NCBI GenBank assembly: GCA_900543975.1
Contig: UQTI01000059.1
Coordinates: 1 to 18,513, forward strand
Direction of reading: 5' to 3'
From: an uncultured Prevotella sp.
GTDB lineage: Bacteria; Bacteroidota; Bacteroidia; Bacteroidales; Bacteroidaceae
DNA length: 18,513 bases
Made by a program: the position numbers and the translations under genes
Part shown: piece by piece, positions 1-7,390 of the stretch
Layout of the letters: each line of letters opens with the position of its first letter
Position numbering within the stretch: position 1 is the first letter of the stretch
The notes under the pieces: generated by a model
Told to the model about the DNA's origin: nothing
The model's database searches: none
The model's input: only the letters and a program-made list of their open reading frames with translations

Positions 1-123
1 AGTGAAGAACGAAGAGTGAAGAATTCATGTGCTTGTTTCTCACATAGCCTTGGCCCTTGAAAGGGAAGAGTGAAGAACGAAGAGTGAAGAATTCATGTGC
101 TTGTTTCTCACATAGCCTTGGCC
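1..123. repeat. Tandem copies of the GTGAAGA hairpin element, left arm and loop
   Basis: A 55-base segment at 1-55 is repeated identically at 69-123. It consists of GTGAAGA-type units, then GAATTC, then a module beginning ATGTGCTTGTTTCTCACATA and ending near CCTTGGCC. Only the second copy has the matching right arm. The module itself contains a short ATGTG/CACAT inverted repeat. The same module recurs at 1594-1620 with one base changed (TCGCATA for TCACATA). The copies probably arose by local duplication of an intergenic element. No gene is visible before 189. Confidence 0.85.
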
Positions 124-176
124 ATAGAATTCTTCACTCTTCACTCTTCACTTTTCACTTTTCACTCTTCCCTTTT
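68..176. repeat. Long imperfect hairpin of GTGAARA repeats
   Basis: The left arm (68-96) of GTGAAGA units ending in GAATTC pairs with a right arm (127-170) that starts GAATTC and continues as TTCACTC/TTCACTT units. The inner 17 or so bases pair perfectly around a loop of about 30 bases. It lies directly upstream of the reductase gene, so it may be the terminator of a gene outside the window or part of this gene's leader. The same family sits at 1565-1660 and, as a half copy, at 11291-11333. Confidence 0.75.
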
Positions 177-188
177 CCCTTTAAAAAA

Positions 189-764
189 ATGAATGTTCTG
201 ATAATAAATGCCAGTCCGCGAAAGAACGGCAACATCGACCGCATGCTTCAAGCCATGCAAGACGAGGCTGAGCGCCTTGGCCACGAGGTGAGCAATGTGC
301 GTGTTGACCGGCTCCATGTGGCTCCGTGCCGCGGTTGCATGGCCTGCAGGAGCAAGCTTCGTTGCGTGTTGCCCGAGGACGATGCGCAGCGTGTGCTGGA
401 GCAGATAAGGTGGTGCGAGGTCCTCGTCATTGGTGCCCCGTGCTATTGGGGCAACATTCCCGGCTCTCTGAAACTGCTTTTCGACCGCATTGTCTACGGC
501 ATGATGGGCGAGAACCGTCTCGGCATCCCCGTGCCGTTGCACAAGGGCAAGAAGGCCGTGGTGGTGACAACCTGCACCACCATCTGGCCTTTCAACATCC
601 TTGCAAACCAGACGCGAGGTGTGAAACGCGCCCTCAAGGAGATTCTTCGCTATAGCGGCTTCCGCCTTGTCAAGACAATACAGAAGGGCGGCACCAAGAA
701 CGGCAAGCCTGTGAGCGACCGTGAGCTTCAGCGCTGCAAGAAGGCCATGAGAGCGGTCTTCTGA
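189..764 (+). CDS. Flavodoxin-like NAD(P)H-dependent FMN reductase family protein
   Basis: The protein has 191 residues and is predicted to be a cytoplasmic flavoprotein oxidoreductase that binds FMN and passes electrons from NAD(P)H to an unknown acceptor. The N-terminus reads MNVLIINASPRKNGNID, the classic beta strand plus phosphate-binding loop (SPRKNGN) of FMN-reductase/flavodoxin-fold proteins. A Cys cluster, PCRGCMAC followed by a Cys near LRC (about residues 47-60), is typical of the iron-sulfur flavoprotein-like subgroup. The segment GAPCYWGNIPGSLKLLFDR (about 83-101) is the second conserved flavin-site block. The ATG at 189 was chosen because it begins the fold and follows an A-run (TTTAAAAAAATG) like other starts here. 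An upstream extension of the frame would read through the repeat at 61-180. No promoter box was recognised. The next gene, 310 bp downstream, is also redox-like, but co-transcription is uncertain. Confidence 0.88.
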   Translation: MNVLIINASPRKNGNIDRMLQAMQDEAERLGHEVSNVRVDRLHVAPCRGCMACRSKLRCVLPEDDAQRVLEQIRWCEVLVIGAPCYWGNIPGSLKLLFDRIVYGMMGENRLGIPVPLHKGKKAVVVTTCTTIWPFNILANQTRGVKRALKEILRYSGFRLVKTIQKGGTKNGKPVSDRELQRCKKAMRAVF

Positions 765-805
765 CCGTTGCTATTGTTTTGCATGGTTTCGACATGCTGT
801 CAGTA

Positions 806-901
806 GACGATTAGATAAGTAGACGATTAGACGATTAGACGATTAGACGATTAGACAATTAGACAAGTAAACGAGTAGACAAGTAAACGATTAGACAAGT
901 A
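806..901. repeat. 8-bp tandem repeat array, about 12 copies of GACGATTA variants
   Basis: Twelve consecutive 8-base units can be read: GACGATTA five times in all, plus GATAAGTA, GACAATTA, GACAAGTA, AACGAGTA and AACGATTA variants. It is followed at 909-933 by three 9-base ATTGTCTCT-type units that are partly complementary to the array, so an RNA fold is possible. Eight bases is not a multiple of three and no reading frame crosses it meaningfully. It lies between the reductase and the next gene. Confidence 0.85.
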
Positions 902-1074
902 AAAAAATTGTCTCTATTGTCTCTATTGTCTTTAAACCCCCGCAAGCGGAAACCGCAAGCGAGAACCATAAGCGGAAACCGCAAGCGGAAAAACCAGAAA
1001 ATCCAGAAAACCTTTCTGTTGTCTTATAAAAAAATCGCGAGCAAGCGGAAAACAAAATATCAAATAAAAAAACA
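902..1074. repeat. Intergenic region with GCAAGCGG repeats
   Basis: After the 8-bp array, the gap before the next gene holds repeated AACCGCAAGCGGAAA motifs (about 935-990, again near 1040). Each contains the small palindrome CCGCAAGCGG. No gene, RNA gene or TAnnTTTG promoter box was recognised. The last 40 bases before 1075 are A-rich, as usual upstream of starts in this window. Confidence 0.6.
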
Positions 1075-1560
1075 ATGTTACCTCCCAACTTACAAGCGCG
1101 TGTTGACCGCGCAGTAGACAATTTTATGCAAGGCTACGGTTGCTGCCAATCGGTAGTGGCAGCCTTTGCCGACCTCTACGGTCTCGACGACACCATGGCC
1201 AAGCGCATAGGAGCAGGCTTTGGTGGCGGTGTCGGCCGCATGAGGATGATGTGTGGTGCCGTGTCGGGCATCGTGGTCCTTGTGGGCTTAGACTGTGGTC
1301 AGACCGAGGGCAGCGACCGCGAGGGTAAGTCGGCCTGTTACAAGGTTGTGCAGGAGCTGCTTGCCCAGTCGAAGGCTCAAAACGGCTCCCTCATCTGTGC
1401 CGAAATCCTCGGCTTGAAGGGCAACGTCAAGGCCCAGTCGAGCTACGAGGCTTCTGCCCGCACAGCCGAATATTACAAAACGCGCCCCTGTGCCGCAAAG
1501 GTAGAGAGCGCGGCACGCATCTTTGCGGAATATCTTTTAAAGGTAAAAAAGGACTTTTAA
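1075..1560 (+). CDS. C_GCAxxG_C_C family (putative redox-active) protein
   Basis: The protein has 161 residues and matches the small cysteine-motif family named C_GCAxxG_C_C (TIGR01909-type), whose members are often linked to redox chemistry but have no defined reaction. Visible hallmarks are an N-terminal Cys pair in GYGCCQSVVAAFA (Cys 23-24), a Gly-rich stretch GAGFGGGVGRM (47-57), the central MCGAVSGIVVLVGL block (Cys 60), Cys 108 in LICAEILG and Cys 139 in TRPCA. The length fits the family. No signal peptide or transmembrane helix is evident, so a cytoplasmic location is inferred. Only the ATG at 1075 gives the complete family N-terminus; it follows an A-rich tract. The last residues (LLKVKKDF) run into the repeat that forms the downstream hairpin. 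The gene is convergent with the metal ATPase. Confidence 0.87.
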   Translation: MLPPNLQARVDRAVDNFMQGYGCCQSVVAAFADLYGLDDTMAKRIGAGFGGGVGRMRMMCGAVSGIVVLVGLDCGQTEGSDREGKSACYKVVQELLAQSKAQNGSLICAEILGLKGNVKAQSSYEASARTAEYYKTRPCAAKVESAARIFAEYLLKVKKDF

Positions 1561-1564
1561 AGGG

Positions 1565-1674
1565 AAAAGTGAAAAACGAAAAGTGAAAAATCCATGTGCT
1601 TGTTTCTCGCATAGCCTTGGCTATTGGATTTTTCACTCTTCACTCTTCACTCTTCACTTTCAAGGCGAAGCCTT
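1565..1674. terminator. Probable bidirectional terminator: long GTGAAAA hairpin
   Basis: This lies between two convergent genes. The left arm 1565-1593 (AAAAGTGAAAAACGAAAAG... ending ATCC) pairs with the right arm 1626-1660 (GGATTTTTCACTC...). The inner 8 pairs are perfect, with scattered mismatches further out. The 32-base loop carries the ATGTGCTTGTTTCTC module also seen at 26 and 94. A second small hairpin, AAGGC-GAA-GCCTT at 1662-1674 followed by TTT, overlaps the edge of the ATPase stop codon and looks like an intrinsic terminator for the rightward gene. Terminator function is inferred from position and structure. Confidence 0.65.
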
Positions 1675-1675
1675 T

Positions 1676-3703
1676 TTACTTTTTAACCTTTAAATAGCTT
1701 CTCATAGCGTTAAGCACCGCCACCACGGTAACGCCCACGTCGGCCATTACCGCCATCCACATGTTGCCAAGACCAACGGTGGCGAGCAGCAGCACAGCCA
1801 CCTTCACGCCAATGGCGAACCACACGTTCTGACGCGCTATCGCTATGGTGTGGCGTGCAATCTTTATCGCCACGGCAATGTTGCTTGGCTTGTCGTCCAT
1901 CAGCACCACGTCGGCAGCCTCGATGGCAGCATCGCTGCCCAAAGCTCCCATGGCAATGCCCACGTCGGCACGCTTAAGCACAGGAGCATCGTTTATGCCG
2001 TCGCCAACAAAAGCAACGCTCTTGTCTTGCTTCTCCTCGCCGAGCAACCGCTCAATGTGCGCCACCTTGTCTGTGGGCAGCAGCTCGGCGTGCCACTCGT
2101 CTATGCCCAGACGCTCAGCCACCTCTTTGCCCACAGCCTCGCGGTCGCCCGTGAGCATGACTGTGTGCTCCACGCCAAGAGCCTTCAGGTCGGCAATGGC
2201 CTTGGCGCTGTCCTCCTTGATCTTGTCGTTGACCACGATGTGGCCCGCATAAACGCCGTCAACCGCCACATGAATGATCGTGCCAGCGTGGTGGCAGTCG
2301 TGCCAACGGGCAGAGAGCGCATCCATCATCTTCGTGTTGCCCACGCACACCGTGTGGCCGTTGACCACAGCCCTCACGCCTTGGCCTGCAATCTCCTCAA
2401 CCTGTTCCACGCGGCAGCCGTCGCACGCCTCGTTGGGAAAGGCGTTGCGCAGGGCAGCGCCAATGGGGTGGGTGGTGTAATGTTCCACATGAGCGGCGAG
2501 GTGCAGCAGCTGTTCCTTGTCATAATGGTCGGGGTGCACGGCCTCGACCTCAAACTGTCCGTAGGTCAGCGTGCCCGTCTTGTCAAACACCACCGTGCCT
2601 ATGTCGGCCAGCGCGTCAATGTAGTTGCTGCCCTTCACCAGGATGCCGTGGCGCGAGGCTCCTCCAATGCCGCCAAAGAACGTGAGCGGCACGCTGATGA
2701 CCAGGGCGCAGGGACACGACACCACGAGGAAGATGAGGGCTCTGTACAGCCATGTGGCAAACCCGTCGGCGTAGCCGCCGTCGGCAAAGAACGGCGGTAT
2801 GAACGCCAAGGCGAGGGCCATGAACACCACGATGGGCGTGTAGACCCTGGCGAAACGCGTGATGAACGCCTCGCTACGCGACTTGTTCTTGTCGGCGCTC
2901 TCAACCATACTGATAATCTTCGACACCGTGCTCTCGCCGAAGCATCGTGTGGTGCGCATCTCCAGCACACCCGTCAGGTTGACACATCCCGACGCCACGG
3001 TGTCGCCAACCGTCACGTCGCGCGGTGCGCTCTCGCCCGTCAGAGCCACCGTGTTAAGGGCCGACGAGCCTTTCGTCACCACGCCGTCGAGCGGCACCTT
3101 TGCGCCAGGGGCCACCACGATGGTCTCGCCCACCTTCACCTCGTCGGGTGCCACGGTGAGCACCTTCTCACCGCGCTTCACCTCTGCCGTGTCGGGACGA
3201 ATGGCCATGAGGTGTGAGATGCTGCGCTTGCTGTTGCCCTCGGCATAGCCCTCGAACAGCTCGCCCACCTGGAAGAAGAGCATCACAAACACCGCCTCTG
3301 CAAACTCGGTCTCTGCTCCGGGCAGGAACCCGATGGTCAGGGCGCCAAGGGTGGCGATGGTCATGAGAAAATCTTCGTTGAACATCTCGCCCTTCACCAC
3401 ACCTTCTGCAGCCTCCTTCAGCGTGTCGTGGCCGATCAGGAGGTAAGGCACGAGGTAGACAAGCAGCACCTGCCATGTGGCGAGACCGCAACACTTCTCC
3501 ACAGCCACAGCACCGATGAGCAGCAACGTGGTGGCGATGATAAGCCATAGCTTGCCCTTCAAACCTCCATGCTCGTGGTGGTGATGATGCTCATGCCCGT
3601 GCTCATGCTCATGCTGATGATCGTGCTCTTGCTCATGCTGATGCTCTTGCTTGTGCTCTTCACCCGAGCAGCAGCAACAATGTCTATGCAATTTTTCTGT
3701 CAT
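1676..3703 (-). CDS. zntA/cadA-like: Zn2+/Cd2+/Pb2+-type heavy-metal translocating P-type ATPase (P1B)
   Basis: A 675-residue inner-membrane pump predicted to export divalent soft metals using ATP. In order: a Cys/His-rich N-terminus (HRHCCCC at 6-12, then repeated HEH/HGHEH to about 45) in place of a folded HMA domain; first helices about 50-90; TGES actuator loop 222-225; CPC metal-site motif 330-332; phosphorylation motif DKTGT 374-378; HP motif 412-413; TGD 518-520; GDGINDAP 567-574. Lys 634 and Asp 655 in the last two helices match the Zn/Cd/Pb (ZntA/CadA) subclass rather than copper pumps. The ATG at 3703 was chosen because the frame upstream shows no family sequence. A -7-like box lies at 3755-3762. 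There is no recognisable metal-sensing regulator beside it. The C-terminus (YLKVKK) ends in the intergenic repeat. Confidence 0.95.
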   Translation of the reverse strand: MTEKLHRHCCCCSGEEHKQEHQHEQEHDHQHEHEHGHEHHHHHEHGGLKGKLWLIIATTLLLIGAVAVEKCCGLATWQVLLVYLVPYLLIGHDTLKEAAEGVVKGEMFNEDFLMTIATLGALTIGFLPGAETEFAEAVFVMLFFQVGELFEGYAEGNSKRSISHLMAIRPDTAEVKRGEKVLTVAPDEVKVGETIVVAPGAKVPLDGVVTKGSSALNTVALTGESAPRDVTVGDTVASGCVNLTGVLEMRTTRCFGESTVSKIISMVESADKNKSRSEAFITRFARVYTPIVVFMALALAFIPPFFADGGYADGFATWLYRALIFLVVSCPCALVISVPLTFFGGIGGASRHGILVKGSNYIDALADIGTVVFDKTGTLTYGQFEVEAVHPDHYDKEQLLHLAAHVEHYTTHPIGAALRNAFPNEACDGCRVEQVEEIAGQGVRAVVNGHTVCVGNTKMMDALSARWHDCHHAGTIIHVAVDGVYAGHIVVNDKIKEDSAKAIADLKALGVEHTVMLTGDREAVGKEVAERLGIDEWHAELLPTDKVAHIERLLGEEKQDKSVAFVGDGINDAPVLKRADVGIAMGALGSDAAIEAADVVLMDDKPSNIAVAIKIARHTIAIARQNVWFAIGVKVAVLLLATVGLGNMWMAVMADVGVTVVAVLNAMRSYLKVKK

Positions 3704-3754
3704 GTTTCTTCGCTTTATTTTTTTCCCTTTTATCGTTTCTTTCTTTATCGCTTG

Positions 3755-3762
3755 CAAAGTTA
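3755..3762 (-). promoter_or_regulatory. Putative -7 box (TAACTTTG) of the metal ATPase promoter
   Basis: Read on the minus strand the sequence is TAACTTTG, an exact match to the Bacteroidota -7 consensus TAnnTTTG, followed by CA. It sits about 52 bases before the ATPase start codon. No convincing TTTG -33 box is present at the usual 19-21 base spacing, so confidence is moderate. The 34-bp inverted repeat at 3801-3888 lies just upstream. Confidence 0.5.
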
Positions 3763-3800
3763 CGACATGTTTGCTGCAACCGGGTTGCATTTATTGGTAT

Positions 3801-3888
3801 TGAACTTTCGCTTTTAAAATATGGCAATTATCTCGAGCGCGGCGACGCTTGCTTGAGATAATTGCCATATTTTAAAAGCGAAAGTTCA
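3801..3888. repeat. Perfect 34-bp inverted repeat with 20-base loop
   Basis: The arm 3801-3834 (TGAACTTTCGCTTTTAAAAT... ending TTATCTC) is exactly complementary to 3855-3888. The loop (3835-3854) contains GAGCGCGGCGACGCTTGCTT, which also occurs at 11242-11261 in another intergenic region. The tip TGAACTTTCG appears alone at 7188-7197. The structure lies about 100 bases upstream of the ATPase start and about 320 bases beyond the M16 gene's stop codon. It could be a strong bidirectional terminator, a cruciform or a small mobile element. Confidence 0.85.
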
Positions 3889-3941
3889 GTAAGGGAAATG
3901 TGAAAAATCCTGACCTTCTTTAAAGAGGAAAACTAAAAATT

Positions 3942-3980
3942 CATTTTGACCCATTTTGACCTTGACCCATTTTGACACGC
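3942..3980. repeat. Solo copy of the CATTTTGACCC repeat arm
   Basis: The segment begins CATTTTGACCCATTTTGACC and continues CTTGACCCATTTTGACAC. It matches the right arm of the inverted-repeat element at 14572-14742 almost throughout, diverging only at the outer tip (ACGCTTG here, ACCGCTG there). No complementary left arm lies nearby, so this is a solo end or remnant. Confidence 0.75.
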
Positions 3981-3981
3981 T

Positions 3982-4204
3982 TGCCAAAAGGAGTTTTGAA
4001 TTTTGAATTTTGAGTTTTGAATTATCGGCTTTCAGCCGATTTTGAGTTATTGAGTTTTGAATTTAGATTTTTTACGCAAAACTAATTCAAAATTCAATAA
4101 TTCAAAATGCGCGAAGCGCACAATTCAAAACTCAAAAATCAAAACTCAAAATTGCGCCAGCTGGCGCAATAATTCAAAATTCAAAACTCAAAATTCAAAA
4201 TTCT
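3982..4204. repeat. TTCAAAA/TTTTGAA repeat block with GC-rich palindromes
   Basis: The block consists of TTTTGAATTTTGAG-type units, then their complements TTCAAAACTCAAAA. Between them are short perfect palindromes: CGGCTTTCAGCCG (4026-4038), GCGCGAAGCGC (4109-4119) and TTGCGCCAGCTGGCGCAA (4152-4169). It directly adjoins the stop codon of the M16 protease gene. Related blocks are at 7391-7661, 11755-11889 and 14379-14570. The stretch 3704-4204 as a whole holds no gene that I can support. Confidence 0.8.
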
Positions 4205-7114
4205 TTAAAATCCGAAGATCTCGTCGGTTGTGATGTGCTTCACAGGTCCTATTTTTCCGAGACTTTCCATGTCGAGGTTCTCCTCGTCGCCGAGGATGAT
4301 GTAGCGGTAAGGCTTGTGGGCCATGTTCTCCTGCTCAAACTTGACCACGTCCTGAAGCGTGATCTTGGGCAGAGCCTCGTAGATGGTGCGGTTGATGTCA
4401 TAGTCGATGCCGAGCGCCTGGGCCTGGGCATACTTGCTGAAGATGGCTGTCTTCGTGGTGCGCTCCGTGGCTATGCGCTTCTGCAGGGCTTGCTTGGCAA
4501 GGGCGAAGGCACGCTCCGACTGCGGCACCGTGTCGATGATGGCGTTGAAGGTGCGTATGCAGTCCATCATCTTGTCGTTCTGCGAGATGATGTGGGTCAT
4601 GGCAAACTCGGGGTGTCCCTTGCGCGATGGCGTCACATAGGCCGCATAGGCGTTGTAAGCCAGTCCGCGGCTCTCGCGCAGCTCCTGGAACACCACGGTG
4701 TTCATGCCGCCGCCAAAATATTCGTTGAACATGGCAGCCACGGGCTCACGCTCGGGTGTCCACGCCGTGCCGCTGTTGTTATACTGTCGCATGAAGATGT
4801 TCTTTGCCTTGTAGGGCGCAATGAGCACCTCGTTCTGCGTGGTGGTCTGCTCCTCATACTGGCGTCCTGCGGGCACCTCTGCCAGCTTCTTGGCAGCGTG
4901 GTGGTTCTTGTCGATGAGGGCGATGACGCGGCTCAGCTCGTCGGGACCGTAATATTGCACGCTGTGCTTGTAGCGCGGGAGCGTGGTTATGAGCTTCACG
5001 AGGTCGGCGGGGTTGGCGCTGTCGAGCTCGGCACAGGTCATTTGGTTGAGGTAGGGGTTATACTTGCCGTAGACGGCGTAGCTGTAGAGCGCGCTGAAGT
5101 TGGCGCTCTGGTTGAGCTTGTTCACCTCGCGGCTCTTCTTCTCCAGCGCCACAAACTGTTGCCATGCGGCGGTGTCTACCTTGGCGTTGGCGAAGAACTG
5201 CTCCATGAGCTTCAGCGCCTCTGCCTTGTTCTCGTCAAGACCCGAGAGCGTGATCTTGACCTTGTCGCGTCCTGCCGACACGTTGTAGGAGCAGGCGAGC
5301 TTGTAAAACTGCTGCTTGAGCTGCTCGGCGGTCATGGTGCTTGTGCCCAGATAGTCGAGGTAGCCGGCGGCGAGGTTCAGGCGCTTGTCGGCCTCGGTGC
5401 CGAAGTTGAAGGTAAACTGCAGGGCGAACAGTCCGTTGCTCGTGTTCTTGACATACTGCACGGGCAGGCCCTTCTTGGTCTTGCCGAAGGTGAGGTCGCG
5501 CTTGAAGTCGACAAACACGGGGGCTATGGGCTCCACCTTCGAGCTGACGATTTCTGCCACGAAGGGGCTCTGCTTGTCGCGGTTCGCGGGTATGGGCGTA
5601 ATCTGCGGCTTGTCTATTTTCTTCTGCGTTGAGTCGACACCCTGGCGCTTGTAGACGGCCACATAGTTGTCAAGGAAATGGCGGCGGGCAAAGCTGACAA
5701 TCTGCTCCTTCGTGATGTGGCTTATGCGGTCAAGACGGCCCACCACATCGCTCCATTTCTGCTGGTTTATGAAGGCATCAACAAACTTGCTTGCGCGGCT
5801 GTCGTTGCTCTCCATCTCGTTATAGGCCTTGAGCTTCATGTTGTTGATGACCGACGGCAGCAGGTCGTCAGCGAACTCGCCGCGCTTGAGCTTGGCAACC
5901 TCGCCCAGCATCAGGTCGCGCACCTGATCCAGCGTCTGGCCCTCCTTGGGCAGACCCTCGACGATGAACGACGAATATTCGGCCAGCGGATAGGTGAAGG
6001 CACCGCCGCCCAGATACATCATCTTCTGGTCGAGGTCAAGGTCAAAGAGACCGGCCTTGCCGTTGGAGAGCATGTCGGCAATCACGTCGAGCGTGTCTTG
6101 CTGCATCGAGGCGGCAGCGTCGAATCGCCAGCCCAGCATCACGTTCTCTGCCTCCTGGCCCACGACGGTGGTGTCGGCGGGAGCGGTGAGCGCGGGCACC
6201 GGCGCATATTCGGGGCGCGAGAGCGTGGGGTTGGCCTTCCACGAGCCGAAATATTTGTCGATGATGGCAATCACCTTGTCGGGGTCAAAGTCGCCCGACA
6301 TGCAGATGGCCACGTTGTTCGGACAATAGTAGCGCTTGAAATAGTTCTTGATGTTTGTGATCGACGGGTTCTTCAGGTGCTCGCCTGTGCCCAGCGTGGT
6401 CTGCATGCCGTAGGGGTGGCCGGGATACATCTTCGCGTTGTAGGCAGCCCACTCCTTGCGTGAGTCCTTTGCCAGCGAGATGTTATATTCCTCATACACC
6501 GCTTCCAGCTCTGTGTGGAAGCCGCGAATGACCATGTTCTGAAAGCGGTCGCTCTGTATGCGTGCCCAGTTGTCAACCTCGTTAGAGGGGATGTCCTCCA
6601 CATAGCAGGTCACGTCGTTAGAGGTGTAGGCGTTGGTGCCCTCGGCACCTATCGACGACATGAGCTTGTCATACTCGTTGGGTATGTTATATTGTGCCGC
6701 GATCTGCGACACGCTGTCTATCTGGTGGTAGAGCCGCTTGCGCTCGGCAGGGTCGGTCACCTTGCGGTAGGCCTCGTAGCGGCGTTCAATGTCGTTGAGG
6801 TAGGGCAGCTCCTTCTCGTAGTTTGAGGTACCAAACTGCTGTGTGCCCTTGAACATGAGGTGTTCGAGATAGTGGGCCAGACCCGTTGTTTCGTGCGGGT
6901 CGTTGCGGCTGCCTGTGCGCACGGCGATGTAGGTCTGTATGCGCGGTTTCTCCTTGTTCACCGACATGTAGACGGTGAGCCCGTTCTTCAGCGTGTAGAT
7001 GCGGCTCTGCATCATGTCGCCCTTCACCTGCTGATAGTCGTAAGCCGACGCCTGGCCCATGAAGCCCACGCCCAGCACGGCCACAGCCGATACGATAAAT
7101 TGTTTAATGCTCAT
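4205..7114 (-). CDS. Exported M16 family zinc metallopeptidase (pitrilysin/PqqL-like)
   Basis: The protein has 969 residues. A signal peptide (MSIKQFIVSAVAVLGVGFMG, likely cleaved after QASA near residue 24) points to the periplasm. The first catalytic domain carries the inverted zinc motif HYLEH (81-85), and the third zinc ligand Glu is expected in the ELEAVYEEYN segment (about 202-211). A charged, helical insertion of about 50 residues (about 97-150) separates the zinc motif from the conserved GTNAYTSNDVTCY strand. A second, non-catalytic M16 repeat starts near LQFTFNFGTEADKR, and the GLAYNAYAAYVTPSRKG segment near the C-terminus is the usual substrate-binding R/Y region of that half. The two-domain architecture and length are normal for Bacteroidota M16 proteins; the substrate is unknown but presumably peptides. 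The gene stands alone between two large repeat-filled gaps. Its start follows a very A/T-rich leader. Confidence 0.94.
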   Translation of the reverse strand: MSIKQFIVSAVAVLGVGFMGQASAYDYQQVKGDMMQSRIYTLKNGLTVYMSVNKEKPRIQTYIAVRTGSRNDPHETTGLAHYLEHLMFKGTQQFGTSNYEKELPYLNDIERRYEAYRKVTDPAERKRLYHQIDSVSQIAAQYNIPNEYDKLMSSIGAEGTNAYTSNDVTCYVEDIPSNEVDNWARIQSDRFQNMVIRGFHTELEAVYEEYNISLAKDSRKEWAAYNAKMYPGHPYGMQTTLGTGEHLKNPSITNIKNYFKRYYCPNNVAICMSGDFDPDKVIAIIDKYFGSWKANPTLSRPEYAPVPALTAPADTTVVGQEAENVMLGWRFDAAASMQQDTLDVIADMLSNGKAGLFDLDLDQKMMYLGGGAFTYPLAEYSSFIVEGLPKEGQTLDQVRDLMLGEVAKLKRGEFADDLLPSVINNMKLKAYNEMESNDSRASKFVDAFINQQKWSDVVGRLDRISHITKEQIVSFARRHFLDNYVAVYKRQGVDSTQKKIDKPQITPIPANRDKQSPFVAEIVSSKVEPIAPVFVDFKRDLTFGKTKKGLPVQYVKNTSNGLFALQFTFNFGTEADKRLNLAAGYLDYLGTSTMTAEQLKQQFYKLACSYNVSAGRDKVKITLSGLDENKAEALKLMEQFFANAKVDTAAWQQFVALEKKSREVNKLNQSANFSALYSYAVYGKYNPYLNQMTCAELDSANPADLVKLITTLPRYKHSVQYYGPDELSRVIALIDKNHHAAKKLAEVPAGRQYEEQTTTQNEVLIAPYKAKNIFMRQYNNSGTAWTPEREPVAAMFNEYFGGGMNTVVFQELRESRGLAYNAYAAYVTPSRKGHPEFAMTHIISQNDKMMDCIRTFNAIIDTVPQSERAFALAKQALQKRIATERTTKTAIFSKYAQAQALGIDYDINRTIYEALPKITLQDVVKFEQENMAHKPYRYIILGDEENLDMESLGKIGPVKHITTDEIFGF

Positions 7115-7390
7115 TTTTATATTTTTTATTTCTTACTTTTTATTTATTATTTTTAATTTCTTGTTTTTTATTTTTTTATTTCTTACTGAACTTTCGTAAA
7201 GTTTATTATTTACATCGCGCTTTGCGCTCGTTTGTTTTAAACATTAATTATCATTAATGACCCATTAATTATCATTAATACGCGCTTCGCGCGGAAAAAT
7301 TGATGTTCATACTCCGAAGCGCCTGAGCACCTACGGAGCGCAAGAATGTTCAATTAATGGCTATTAATGTTTAAAAAATGCGCGAAGCGC
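7115..7390. repeat. A/T-rich leader of the M16 gene and imperfect inverted-repeat element
   Basis: On the minus strand 7115-7185 is almost pure A/T leader before the M16 start. Beyond it, 7211-7256 (GCGCTTTGCGC, TTTTAAACATTAAT, ATCATTAAT) is approximately complementary to 7345-7390 (ATTAATGGCTATTAATG, TTTAAA, GCGCGAAGCGC), giving an imperfect inverted repeat of about 180 bp. Its centre holds CGAAGCGCC and GGAGCGC motifs. Two direct copies of CATTAATTATCATTAAT lie at about 7242-7276. No coding sequence was recognised. Confidence 0.6.

Noticed and set aside
57..188. 44-residue N-terminal extension of the reductase
   Set aside because: It is encoded by the GTGAAGA hairpin repeat, while the flavodoxin fold begins exactly at the ATG at 189.
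1850..3217. 455-codon plus-strand frame opposite the metal ATPase
   Set aside because: It is antisense to a gene with every P1B-ATPase motif intact; its composition (His/Val/Arg/Ala-rich) and lack of family features mark it as a shadow.
4235..5632. 465-codon plus-strand frame opposite the M16 protease
   Set aside because: It is an antisense shadow of a well-supported gene, low-complexity Leu/Val/Gly-rich, with no motif.
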